From: Cornus controversa
Taxonomy: Eukaryota; Streptophyta; Magnoliopsida; Cornales; Cornaceae
Direction: 5' to 3'
Length of the DNA: 64,000 nucleotides
Assembly: GCA_026545225.1 (NCBI GenBank)
Contig: CM048847.1
Coordinates: forward strand, 9,418,501-9,482,500
In this document: positions 23,481 to 34,559 of the stretch, piece by piece
How the letters are laid out: every line of letters begins with the position of its first letter
How positions within the stretch are numbered: position 1 is the first letter of the stretch
Program-made: the position numbers and the translations under genes
Notes under the pieces: model-generated
Database searches by the model: none
What the model saw: the letters and a program-made list of their open reading frames with translations, nothing else
What the model was told of the DNA's origin: nothing

Positions 23481-23584
23481 TTGTAAAAAACTACACTTCT
23501 CTATGGTCAATATTTACATCTGCCATAACAGCATGATCAACAACTATCTCTAGTTCATCAAATTGAGCCTTTCCATGAACCTTA

Positions 23585-25080
23585 TTATTTTTGGTCGGCC
23601 ATAAAGGCCTCCTTATCCACAGTTATCTGATAGAGATGCAAATAAGTGGATGTTATCGAATGATCCCCACACGACACATCCATCCAAAAACCAGCATCTC
23701 TTTCGCTCCTCACCCTAAACCATATGTGTTTGAAGAATTCATCCCATCTTTTCGGATGGCCTTCCAAACGCTTGACCCAGAAATCTGCCTCACCTCAAAG
23801 TAACAGCGCCCACCCCTGCACTATCCAAACTTGGTGGCAATGACCCTCCTCCAAAGCTTGGTTCTTCCTACTCTAAATCTCAACAACAATTTCCTAAGCA
23901 ATGCCTTATTAAACAATGTAAACTTCCTGATGCCCAGCCCACCTAGATGGATAGGCCTACACACTTGCTCCCAATTCAAAAGTTGGAATTTGGGAGCATC
24001 TCCCATGCCACCCCATAGGAAGTTCTATTGCAGCTTCTCTAATATTCTCATAACTCATATGGGAACCTAGAAGAGAAAGAAGTGGTAGGTTGGAAGATTC
24101 GAAAGGGTGCTCTTCATAAGAGTTACCCACCCCCTTCGAGAGATACTGTTTCTTCCAACCCGATAACCTACTCTTAAAACGCTCCATTACTGAATTCCAC
24201 ATAGACAATCTCCTTAAGGAAGACCCCAGCGACAACCCCAAATATGACATAGAAAATGACCTATCACCACACCTTAAAATATTACCAACAAAGCTATATC
24301 GGAGACCTCCCCTACCGGCACAATCTCATTCTTCCTGAGATTGATCTCTAGCACTAAAACTACCTCAATGCAAACCAAAATGCATATCAATAATCTCAAC
24401 TGTGACTCATCCCCATCAAAGAAGACAATAATAATATTGCCTGTAAACAAGAGTTGGGAAATCTCAAGCAGATTCAGGGAATCCCTCCCCATTCTAAAAC
24501 CTCTGATGTAGCTTAACTCTATAGCCCTCCCTATCAGTCACTTAAGAGCCTCTATCAGTAGGATGAATAAGGTCAGAGATAAAGGATCCCCCGATAAAAA
24601 CTTTGAGAGCTATCAAAGAATCTAGACGGAGATCCATTGATGAGTGAGAACTTCACAGTAGATATACAAAACCATATCTATCTCCTCCAAGTGACCCCGC
24701 ACCTCATCTCTCCATAATATATAGTAAGAAACTCTATATGACATGATCATAAGCCTTTTCTACATCTAATAAACATACCACTCCTAGAATACATGCATGC
24801 ACTAGTAATCAGGACAAAATCCAGAATTTGACTTCCTCCAACAAAGGCATTCTGAGACTCTAAGATCAGCCCATCCATAAATCCTCTTAGTCGCAAGCCT
24901 AAGACTTTAGCTACTAGCTTGTACATGCTCTCCACCAAGCTGATTGGCCTAAAATTCTTCACATCGGAAGCACTACCTTTCTTGGAAACAAAGGCAATAA
25001 AGGAAGCATTCCTACTCTTCTTAAAGCTACCATGGGCACGAAAGCAATGGAAAGCCTCCATAATCTCTCCTATGACCACT
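23585..25080 (-). pseudogene. LINE (L1-type) reverse transcriptase and zinc-binding domain fragment, decayed
   Basis: Read on the minus strand from 25080 down: RT fingers/palm with SFIAFVSKKGSASDVKNFRP and ISLVESMYKLVAKVL, then SQNAFVGGSQILDFVL. After a damaged stretch (stops and frameshifts through 24500-24750) the palm end and thumb follow, with YLGLSLGSSLRRLSMW and RLSGWKKQYLSKG. Next come [16 protein letters not shown] and a zf-RVT-like tail near 23767-23585. Order and motifs are those of plant L1 LINE ORF2. The endonuclease, ORF1 and a poly(A) tail are absent, so this is a truncated, mutated copy. Confidence 0.85.
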
Positions 25081-27790
25081 TCTCAGTTCTGCTGCATTAA
25101 ATCACATTTTCTTTACTAGTTTGAACTAAGGGTGAGGAAGATAAGCCTCATGGTGCAATTATTTATGAGGGATTATCATTAAACATTAAGTAATCCTGAG
25201 TATATTATGTTAACATATTCTTATATGCACTATAGCTAATTTGATTGTTTGAGTCCAAATTACCATGAACATCGAGCACCCCACATGGTAGCATGGTTGC
25301 GGGTTGTTCAATGATCCTTCGCAGGTGAACCTATGGACAAAGGGAACTTAAGATGAACCATATAGTCCAATCTTACTCAAAAACTGTGAATTATGGCACA
25401 CAAAAAAAGTAGGAACTAGGAACATAATCCAAGAATCTACTAATATTAATTTGAGATTTTTGGTCATTTGTAACTCTGATTCAACCACATTGGAGCAAAT
25501 AATTAGGTCTTCCTTATAAATAATAATGTACATAAGGAAATGCAAATAAGAGAAATAAATCTTGTTCAATGAAAATATTATTAGCAAAAAAAAAAAAAAA
25601 AAGACAAAATGAATTTTGTAAAGAAACTTTGTCCCCTCAAGTAAAGTTGCAAAAAGATTTATCCCAAACTCTTAATAATACTTCCACAAAGACACTATCA
25701 ATTAAGAATCAACAAAAATATATGACACTTTACATTTCAACCACTGATATGAGTTATACACAAATAACTGGGGGAAATAAAATAACCATAGAAAAATAAA
25801 TCATTTGCCATGAAATTGGAAACTTTTGACTCTTCAATTTAATTGTAGACATCCAGAATCACTTGAAGCAAAAACATCGAGATCAAGCTATAATTGTTCA
25901 CTTTTGTAAACTTTTAGAAAAAGGATAAGAGGTGGTGCGCAAGAGGTCTCCTACCAATACTTGCAAGCCTCTCTCTCTCTCTTAAACCTGATCTACCATT
26001 CAATTCAATAACGAAGTATTCATAAATTGGCAGGTAAACTTTTTGATATAGTAGACAGATTTAACACAGTATTATAAAAAGTATATTTAGGGCATTTTAT
26101 CAAATGTGTGGAAACCATTGTAATTAAAATACACATATAAATAGAAAAATTAACGATAACATGTGTGTATTAATTTTTTTTTTTTTAAAATGCGTGTATG
26201 TATGCAACTTTAGGATTGATTGCAAGAAAATTTTACCCAATAATTGTAGGTTCCAATCACCGTAGAGAGGGAGTGAGATAGAGTGAGGTTATTGTAGTTG
26301 GTACCTTATTCCAAAGAATACAAAAAAAAAAAGTAGTTTACAATGGAGGCCTCATCATGTGACTAGGTTGCCTTTCCTGTGATCAAAGTGTGTCTCTATA
26401 CGTGCGTGCGTGCGTGTATTTTAGGGGGTATTTCAGATGCAAGATGTAAATGTAAATTATGAACTGGCCTATCATATTTTTCGTACAGGTCGGGTGTTAT
26501 CAATTTTAGATACTTCGGGTCTGTTTGGATGGGTGTTTTGATATTGGTTTTTGTTTTAGCAAATAACATAACATGTGCGATGTTATATTAGTGTTTTGAA
26601 TATTAATTGACAACGCGTTTGGTAACATTATTGTGTTTTATAATTTACAAAAACAGAAAAGCATAACATGTTTGGTAACGTCAATGTGTTATGAAAAATT
26701 TGATATCAAAACACTGAAAATACGTTGGTAGGTCAAATTGTTGCTAAAAAAAATTGTATTTTTTTGTTTCAAGTCATTTGTTAAAATCTAAAAAACATTG
26801 AAATTGGCAAGTCTTGTTAATATTTTTATAAAAAATTTACAAAGCATTGTTATGATATTTTTTAAAAAAATGTTTGAGTTATGTTATATTTTTTAAAATT
26901 TTTGGCAAAGTCTAGTTTAAAATCTAGCATATTTGATTGACTACCATCCTATTATAGCCATAAATCAATTATGCACTGCACAATTTTAAATGTATATTTC
27001 AAACAATGTCCCAACACCACAAACTTTCAAACAATATTAGATATAAATTACAATTTGCTCCGAATAGCAGGAATCTAACAATAGTGAATGAAAAACTTAA
27101 AATATATAATTTTCAAATAGCCCCAAAATAAATAGTCTCAACTCTCTATTAGGATAAACCTTAAAAATTTAGAAGATTACAATCACAATACATCATTACA
27201 AGCAACATCAACATCATCCTTACGGCATTTCCAGTTCCATATTGACTCCGACTTGCATGTTGGAATGATATTAACCTCTACAATACAGTAACTGCCTCGG
27301 AATAAAAAATTAATGATAATTTACATTATTTATGTCTGGTAGTACTCTTGTTGTGTATTGGTAAAAGTTTGGGCTGATAAGCATGAGAATGTAAGTTTGA
27401 ATATGAAAACATCCACTTGTAAAAAAACAAATACATCAATAAATTATATATTAGAGTTATTAATTAATGATATGAGCCAAGTGCGTTTGTTTGGTGGGTT
27501 CATTCAATAAGGATTTAGAATTAAGTCGATGATTTAATATTGCAGATTTACAAGTGATGAGTAATCTTGTGGTGACAATAGTTATTGACATATAATATTT
27601 AGTGATCACTTATATTACTTCATTGACTAAAATGAGAATCCAAAATTATGAAAGTTTGGGGCAACTGTTTTTAATTTCAATTAGACTTCATGATTATTAA
27701 GGGTTTAATGATTTAGCACACTGATAAATTAAGAAATGAACTAATGCATGACAAGTAATCTTTTAATGCCTAAGGTGCTCGGCAACGAGC
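25081..27790. other. AT-rich non-coding region
   Basis: No supported gene. It holds short simple repeats: CT-rich near 25969-25983, poly(A) at 25586-25602, and GTGC-type repeats (GTGCGTGCGTGCGTGTA) at 26402-26418. At 26517 there is a GGGTCTGTTTGG start resembling DNA-transposon or MITE termini. The stretch 25321-25800 has short ORFs without recognisable domains. Confidence 0.5.
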
Positions 27791-27799
27791 ATGTAATGA

Positions 27800-27824
27800 A
27801 CAAGAACCAGAGTCTAAAAAGTGG

Positions 27825-27875
<51 letters not shown>

Positions 27876-27992
27876 TAGATACAAATGTGTCTATTGGTAG
27901 CAAGCATACAATGAACAAGATAGGTCTGTTCTAGGTTACCAAAAAGTGACAAATTTTAAAAATATTTTTTCAAGTCCAGAGTCTAAAAAGTG

Positions 27993-28039
<47 letters not shown>

Positions 28040-28200
28040 TACAAATGTGTCTATCGGTAGCAAGCTTATAATGAAAAAAATAGGTCCATTCTAGGTTTGA
28101 GTATCTAATTGAGAATCTATATATATATCAGTAGATACAAATGCGTCTATGCCAAGGACCAACTTCTAGATTTGAGTATCTAATTGAGAATCCAAAATCA
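27800..28200. repeat. Tandem copies of an AT-microsatellite-flanked unit
   Basis: Three related copies each start with an AT run followed by AGTAGATACAAATG-GTCTAT: (AT) at 27829-27872 then text to about 27960; (TA) at 27994-28037 then text; and a short AT run near 28117-28127 then text to 28198. The second and third share TTTGAGTATCTAATTGAGAA. Replication slippage or unequal exchange at the AT tract is the likely origin. Confidence 0.85.
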
Positions 28201-28294
28201 TTAATAATTGAGTAAGCTGAATTAGTACACTTTGCTTGTTACTTTCACAATTATTTTCATTCCTTACAATTAAGTACTAATGTTGCTAACAAAA

Positions 28295-28298
<4 letters not shown>

Positions 28299-28347
<49 letters not shown>
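28299..28347. repeat. (CT)n-(AT)n microsatellite
   Basis: About 15 CT units run into about 10 TA units, ending at an ACAG that looks like a 3' splice site in front of the polygalacturonase exon. The tract would act as the intron's pyrimidine-rich end. Confidence 0.9.
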
Positions 28348-28349
28348 AC

Positions 28350-28495
28350 AGAATATAAGGTTCAACGACCTCAACAATGCATTTACCCACGACATAACTT
28401 ACAAGGACAACAAATAATTTCATATGATTGTTTTTAGATGTAAGAATGGGATCAATATTACTGATGCAATCATACAAATCGGAGATGACTGTTTG
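28350..28495 (+). pseudogene. Polygalacturonase (GH28) pseudogene, first visible exon
   Basis: Starts after a TAACAG acceptor. Translation gives NIRFNDLNNAF, then HDITYKDNK, a stop, and GINITDAIIQIGDDC. The last five residues are the GH28 catalytic GDD motif. Compared with plant exo-polygalacturonases, the segment between the KDSKNFH-like region and GINITD is shortened, and there is an in-frame TAA. The enzyme family hydrolyses pectin (polygalacturonic acid) in the cell wall, often in pollen. Upstream exons are not present in the window. LTR I is inserted directly after the GDDC codons; GTTTG at 28491-28495 is the target duplication. Confidence 0.85.
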
Positions 28496-31066
28496 TGTCA
28501 CGCCCCGGTTTCCATCTCCCGGAAACTAGAGGTGACTTAAGCTAATTATCCACACCCTAATCACTGCCATTCCTTAATATCATACTCTAATAACAAGTTT
28601 CGGAACTCAAATCTATATGTGCGTGGAATTTGAACTTGAAACTTATACCATTCGAAAGAGGGTTCAAAAAGAATCAATTTCAACAAAAGAATTACTTGAT
28701 TCGGGTTTGAAACAACCGAGTTATGCCTAATTGAAATTTTTTTAAATCTGGAGCAGTAAGATAGTCTTCTATCTTACCCTTCCAGAAATGCCCAAAAACA
28801 AATAGTCGACTGTCTTTCCCTCTCAGAAAGTGCAAAATGCTGATTTTAAAAAAAAAAAGGTTTCTAGAGTAGTAAGATAGTCTTCTATCCCAAAAGAGAA
28901 AGTCGACTATCTTACCTTCCCAGAAAGCTCTAAAAGCTGCTGGACAAAAAAGTCGACGCCTTTTGAAGTGAAAGTCGACTATTTTCACCTGGGAACATCC
29001 TTTAGCCTCTTTCATCTCAAAACTAACTCCAAAACTCAAACCTAAACATTTCCAATCATCAACAATTGTCATTTCATCATCCAAATAACATTCTAATCAT
29101 CCACAAATGATCATTATGCAAGTGCTCCTAATCATCCCATAAACCAACTTCATTACATAGAAACTTACAAGGCCCAATTCAATTGCAAGCTACATATAAA
29201 AGAGATGCAGCTACAACATCTACAAAATCTCAAACAACCATAATCTCCAACATTCATTCTCTCAATATCATACATAAAAACTTAAAAAGTCTATCATTTA
29301 TTCCATTCCCACAAGATAATACATAAATTTGGAGTCTAAACGTATCTTTCCATTCCTACACCAAACATCACATGTAATCAATATAAAGTCATTACATATG
29401 AACTAAAACATACCAACATACTTAAAATGTAAATACAACACTTTCCATCGAGTCCACATGCCACAAACCGGCATGGACATCTATTTACATCTCAAAAAGA
29501 TCAAAAGTCTAAAAATGGAACTCAACAAGGTTTCTTGAGTTATTCATGCTTTATCCTCCAATGGGGCCTTATCTGAAGAAAAAAAAAATTATATATAGGG
29601 GGTGAGCACCACTGCGGCTCAGTAGGAATGATCCACCCAACCCCACTCTAACTCAGGCGGCCATGCATGAATGCATATGAAATCCTTACAATCTATATGA
29701 CAATTATCCATGCTTTTTACCCTCAAAACAAACAAGTTTTGGAAATCATGCGTGATGATTTACATTTCAAGGTATACATATATATAAACATCAACTTGAA
29801 TAAGTCACATTTCATATATATAACTCATGCCACATAAATTCGAAAATCAATTCAATGGGGACTAGCTTATCAAACCGCCTCATAGTAAGGGTCTCTTCGG
29901 CACACAAACTCTGCTTACGCTTCTCGGTTCACTATTCCGACGGATGCGCCATCCGCTTGGCCAAGTCTTGGGTCTTTCACCCTAGGGGTCATCCCCTTAT
30001 CTTAATGTTCAATGTTGTCACGCCTCAAAAACCTCGTTTTTCACGTAGTGCACATAATCACATCAATGCACTCAATCAACACAATGCAATGCATTTTCTC
30101 AAAACAATGCATTTTCCTTCCACTTCAAGATTGTCACAATGTCATCACACTCACATCATGGAAATCATCATGCTTATGCATTTTTCAAGAAAGTCATATC
30201 TTTCATGCATAAACCTATAAACACCCACATTTTCATGTTTTCACCAAATGAACACATTTTCATCAAAAAGCATTCATAGTCTCAACTTCACATATGCAAC
30301 ATAAATAAGTTCTAACTAACATGTTAGATATTTTTACATTCATAATTCACAATGGTATACATATATACACATATACATAACCCTAGGCTCAATAAATCAA
30401 ATCTATCTTTCATGTCACAACTATGTGACCTATAGAATCAAAGTAAAGATGAGTCTAGCACCCCTACCTCAAAATCCAAGCTTGGTTGAGCAAAGCCCCA
30501 AATCTTTCAAGCTTCAAACTCCTCCAATGGAAAATTTCCACCGATCAAATCGAAGAGGAGAGTGAGGGGAGCAACTTTAATTCTTGGCTCCACCCTCAAA
30601 TCTCACTTCTTGGCCCTCAAAACTCAGAGAGAAGGAGAGAAGAGAAACTTGTAGAGAGAGAGAGTGAGATCCGAATGTAGAGAGAGAGAAAAGTGAAAAT
30701 CTGAATTTTTTTCCTCTCTTTTTACACATATACATCATATATAAATCATATATTTCACCTTTTGCAACTAAACCCTCCACCTTTCCTTTATTTGCTCCTT
30801 GTTATGGGTCTTTTGCCCTTATTCGTAAACTAGCCTTTCCTCATTTTCTAAAACTTCATTGATGCCCTTAAAATTTCATCCATACCCCTAAGGTACTCTC
30901 TAAAGTCCGTAGTTATTTTCCCGGTTTACCCGAACCAATTCCGGTCTCACACCCGTAACCGAAAACATAAAAAGATCATTTAAGTCCGCTAAGCATGTCA
31001 TTAAATGACTAATCATGCTTAAAATTCACTTAACCTTTAACTAAAAAAAAAATTTGGGTCGTTACA
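28496..31066 (-). mobile_element. Solo LTR I inserted in the polygalacturonase gene
   Basis: Minus-strand TGTAACGACCC...CGGGGCGTGACA, 2571 bp, flanked by GTTTG (28491-28495 and 31067-31071). Internal landmarks match other chromovirus LTRs in order: a TACAGATAAGGC-like block near 29565, the ACTGAGCCGCAGTGGTGCTC block near 29605-29630 (complement), and a purine/CT-rich early part near 30640-30700. It has its own palindrome block at 28745-28990 built on AAGTCGACT and AGTAAGATAG. No internal coding region, so it is a solo LTR produced by recombination. Confidence 0.9.
28745..28990 (-). repeat. Palindrome cluster in LTR I (GTCGAC-type)
   Basis: Contains AGTAAGATAG-TCTTCTATCTTAC, AGTCGACT at three or more places, GTAAGATAGTC again, and AAAGTCGACTATTTTC. 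Each is a short self-complementary stretch. The block lies in the same relative LTR position as the TCGAT-ATCGA cluster of F, but has an unrelated sequence. Confidence 0.75.
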
Positions 31067-31071
31067 GTTTG

Positions 31072-31348
31072 TCCATTGGTGATGGCACCCAAAAGGTGCA
31101 CATTGAAAAAGTGACTTGTAGACCTAGTCATGGCATCAGTGTGGGAAGTCTTGGCAAGTACAAAAAAGGAAGAGCCGGTGGTTGGAATTTCGGTTAAGAA
31201 TTGCACCCTTATCAAGACAATGAATGGAGTAAGAATAAAATCATGGCCTGCATCTGATATGCATTTCGAGGATATCATCATGGAAAATGCCAAAAATCCT
31301 ATCATCATTGATCAACAATATTGCCTAACTGGCAATTGCCTAAATATG
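31072..31348 (+). pseudogene. Polygalacturonase (GH28) pseudogene, continuation after LTR I
   Basis: Directly resumes the broken reading. [16 protein letters not shown], then [15 protein letters not shown] (the GH28 catalytic His in the [10 protein letters not shown] motif; family consensus is GHGIS), then [22 protein letters not shown] (the RIK substrate-binding motif) and [17 protein letters not shown]. All are hallmark GH28 blocks in order. The open frame ends by running into a putative intron (GTACTT after position 31348). Confidence 0.88.
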
Positions 31349-31454
31349 GTACTTCAAATATACTAATTAAGAAGAAAAATGACTACATTAATTTCAGTGA
31401 CAATATATGTTTTCTTTTTACAAAGAAAGACTAAAATTTAACCATCTATCCAAT

Positions 31455-31686
31455 GTTTTTAGTCTCCATCACAAGTAAAGATCAGCAAGGTGAGCTTCAA
31501 GAATCCCTCATTACAAGTGGTGGAGTTTATATGCAAAACTAGTGGTGTTCAATTAAAGGTGAGGGTTTTATTTAACAAGACGAAGGAAGCCTTGAATATA
31601 ACAAGACTTAACAGAGTGCCTGGTTTTGCAATAATTGGGGGGTTGAAAAAAAGTACACTACTGTATCAATGTTCTAGGAAAGTATG
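31455..31686 (+). pseudogene. Polygalacturonase pseudogene, last visible exon (decayed)
   Basis: After a TTTTTAG acceptor the frame reads SPSQVKISKVSFKN, the GH28 block that follows the intron in plant polygalacturonases. It then diverges (QVVEFICKTSGV) and loses similarity by about 31560. No C-terminal Cys blocks are recognised before LTR J at 31687. GTATG at 31682-31686 is the left duplication of J. Confidence 0.65.
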
Positions 31687-33205
31687 TGTTCGATGTGCAA
31701 AACACAATAAAATATTATGTAATAGTGTCGTCGTTGTTTTACACTTCGACAAAAAAGAATTTATAAAACCCTACAAATACTCTACTAAAATTAGTAAAGT
31801 GGTGAGTAGGGGTCGAACCCACAGAGACTACGTTGGTTTCGTTGTTAAGCTGTCAAGACCTTATCTAATTTAATTAAAAAATAATTTGTTTTTTTTTAAA
31901 CTTAAGTTGCTGAAATTAAATAACATAAATAAATGATGGATACTGGAGATAGAGGGTCCTGGGAATTGACTTCACCACTAACCTTCTGACAATGAAAGTT
32001 GTACTAATTTGGGACGTTTAATCTATGCATTCAGAAAAGAATGGCTACAAGCCAAATTCAGTTCTATCAAGAGGATTCATTCAACATACAATTAAGCATA
32101 ACTCATCTTCGCTAAGCATGGCCTATACATCTGACTAACTAATGATATGATAACCCATCTTCGCTTAGTACGAATTATAAAAACTCTAAATTGAATGATC
32201 TGTGAAAACTATTGTATAACCTGTCTTAACAAAATCACAGAAGTTGAAAAGAACTAAACCCTAGTCACTGCAAACATGCATTCATTCTACAAGAACAAAA
32301 GTAAATATGCAATGAAATAATCCATTCAAATTAAAACTAACAGCACAGCTGTTGTTTATGTCTTGGTTATACAATCAATGCACAAAATAAATAATTCCCA
32401 AATTAATATACAAACTAATACATTGAAAGATAGGTTAGGGTTACATCACTTCCCCGGAATGGTGTTTAGCCACTCATGATCGGAGGTCCAGGCTTGAACG
32501 ATGATGAAGTCATCGTCGTCTTGCCCGTATCGTCACGAATCGCCTCTGTATATCTCTCTCTGCTTGCCCCCTCCAGAATACCCTAGTTTTTCTTCGTTTC
32601 GTCATTTTTACTTTGCGAAAACAAACCAATGGGACACCTGGCCTTCTCAAAGTGGCAAGTGCGCATAAGAAAATGACACTTGCTCCTCACAAAGTGGCAT
32701 TTGCGCCCAAAAAGTGGCAGCTGCGCAAATAGGGCAGAAAGTTGATGAAAACGTCCGTTTTAGGAAATTTTCGTGAAATATGAAATTGTGCAGAATTGAA
32801 TTTCCTTCAACTCACGCGAAGTTTGGGCCATTTTGACAATCGTGTACGGAGTTATGGTCTGAATACCAACACGGGTCCAGGACTTTTTAGGCCTGAATTG
32901 GCCCAATCTTCAATGCGAATAGGCCCGTGCTCCTCTTCTTCATTTAAATTTATTTCTAGCCCATTTCTTTAGTCCATTTAGATTGGATCTTCAATATAAA
33001 TATCTCTCTCATGGGCCAAGCTTCAGTGACAACTAAATGAGCACCATTTGTAGCCCGATTTCACCATTATTAATCAGAATTACCCTTAATCACCTGCAAT
33101 CATAAAAAGATTAAAACTATTAATAAAAATATGAAAGAAATATTACTAAGACACTAATTCATATAATTTTATGGATATTGAATATGCAATATTAATTGCT
33201 TATCA
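31687..33205 (-). mobile_element. Solo LTR J (Athila-like C family, 1519 bp)
   Basis: Homologous to the 5' LTR of C (9193-10684) over its length, and flanked by GTATG at 31682-31686 and 33206-33210. The minus-strand termini are TGATAAGCA...ATCGAACA. Near 32645-32740 it has four imperfect 20-21-bp units (AAGTGGCA-TTGCGCC type), more regular than in C. No internal region, hence a solo LTR. Confidence 0.9.
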
Positions 33206-33210
33206 GTATG

Positions 33211-34559
33211 TATTACAAACTGCAATATGACACTACAGACCAATGCATTGATAACTTGAATTGAATATAATGATTAAAATAGGAATTAGATAGACAATAA
33301 GAAAAAATGCAAGGGCATACCATGAAGCAAGAAAGACTATGAAAAAATATATAGTGCCGAAAATTTGAGACAAACTTATTCATAGAGCAACAAATACTAA
33401 TACTGAACTTGTGAAAGAGATGATGAAGCAATAATGAAAAAATAAAACAAACTGCAATACGACATTGAACCAAGTAAGCGAACAATGTCACAACTCAGAG
33501 CAAGGAAACATGGGGCTTTAAAACAATTAAGAAATTGCATCAAATTAATTTAGCAAACTCCTCAAATTCCAAAATTCCAAGGGGATTTACGCATACAAGG
33601 TTTTCTGAAACTTACCTTGATCTGTGGTCGTTCAACAAGGATTAGGGTTTTGAGCGTGAATCGCCAACCAAGTTGAGAATGAAGGGAGAATGAAGGGCTC
33701 TGTGGTCGTTCAACCAAGATTAGGGTTGTAGAGTGAATCGCCTTTGAATTGCCGAATAGAGTTCAGAGAGCGAGTGAAGGATCAGGCCTTGCACACTATT
33801 TTCAATTTTTGGTTTTGTGTGTGATGCATGTGTTGCCTCCGCTACAGTGAATTTACGTAATTGTTATTGGTTTTGGGCCTGAAAATTTACAAACCATAAC
33901 AATATCATGTATTGAATGATATGAGTTTTGGGCCCAAATTGATACCGTTTTTAAACTTTCAAACCATATCACCCATCTGCCAAACATGTTTTGGGCCCAA
34001 AACTTGAAAACATAACACCAAAACAACAACAAAACATGCTAACCAAACAGAACCTTCTTGAGTTGACTGAGTACTTTTTTATTTATTTTTATTGTTTTTT
34101 GTTAAGTGACACTTAGTATAAAGTATAAAATACAATTTATTTTGATAATTTAATTCAACTCTTAATTCGGAAGAGATTAAGCATTTATCTAATTAAATGT
34201 GTTTGATAATGCAATTTGAATATCACGTGACCAGCACTTAAAATAGGATAAAAAATTTAAGTGACAGAGACAGCACTTATATGCTGAAAGCTTAAAATTC
34301 AGAAATATATCAAAAAAATATTTATTTATTAATTACCACTTAATAATTTCAATACTTAAAATCCACCTCTTAAAAGTTTGAATACTTAATTTTTAGTTTT
34401 ATCAAATAGCATCTAAATCAATCACTTCAAATTAGTAACTTACGTATTAAAGGTAGTTGTCATTGACAATAACAATACCTTCCTGTCATCCTACCCCTGC
34501 AACCATGATCAATCATAGTTTTAGCCATACCAAATCCTTCTTTCCACCCTTCCTTTTTC
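33211..34559. other. Non-coding spacer with a local duplication
   Basis: A direct duplication of CTGTGGTCGTTCAAC plus GATTAGGGTT occurs near 33622-33650 and 33700-33730. Near 33890-34054 the motif TTTTGGGCCCAAA recurs, and the block ends CCAAACAGAACC, resembling a DNA-transposon or MITE terminus. No ORF with recognisable similarity. Confidence 0.5.

Noticed and set aside
30577..30780. Ser/Leu-rich ORF in LTR I
   Set aside because: Produced by the CT/AG-rich leader of the LTR; no conserved protein features.
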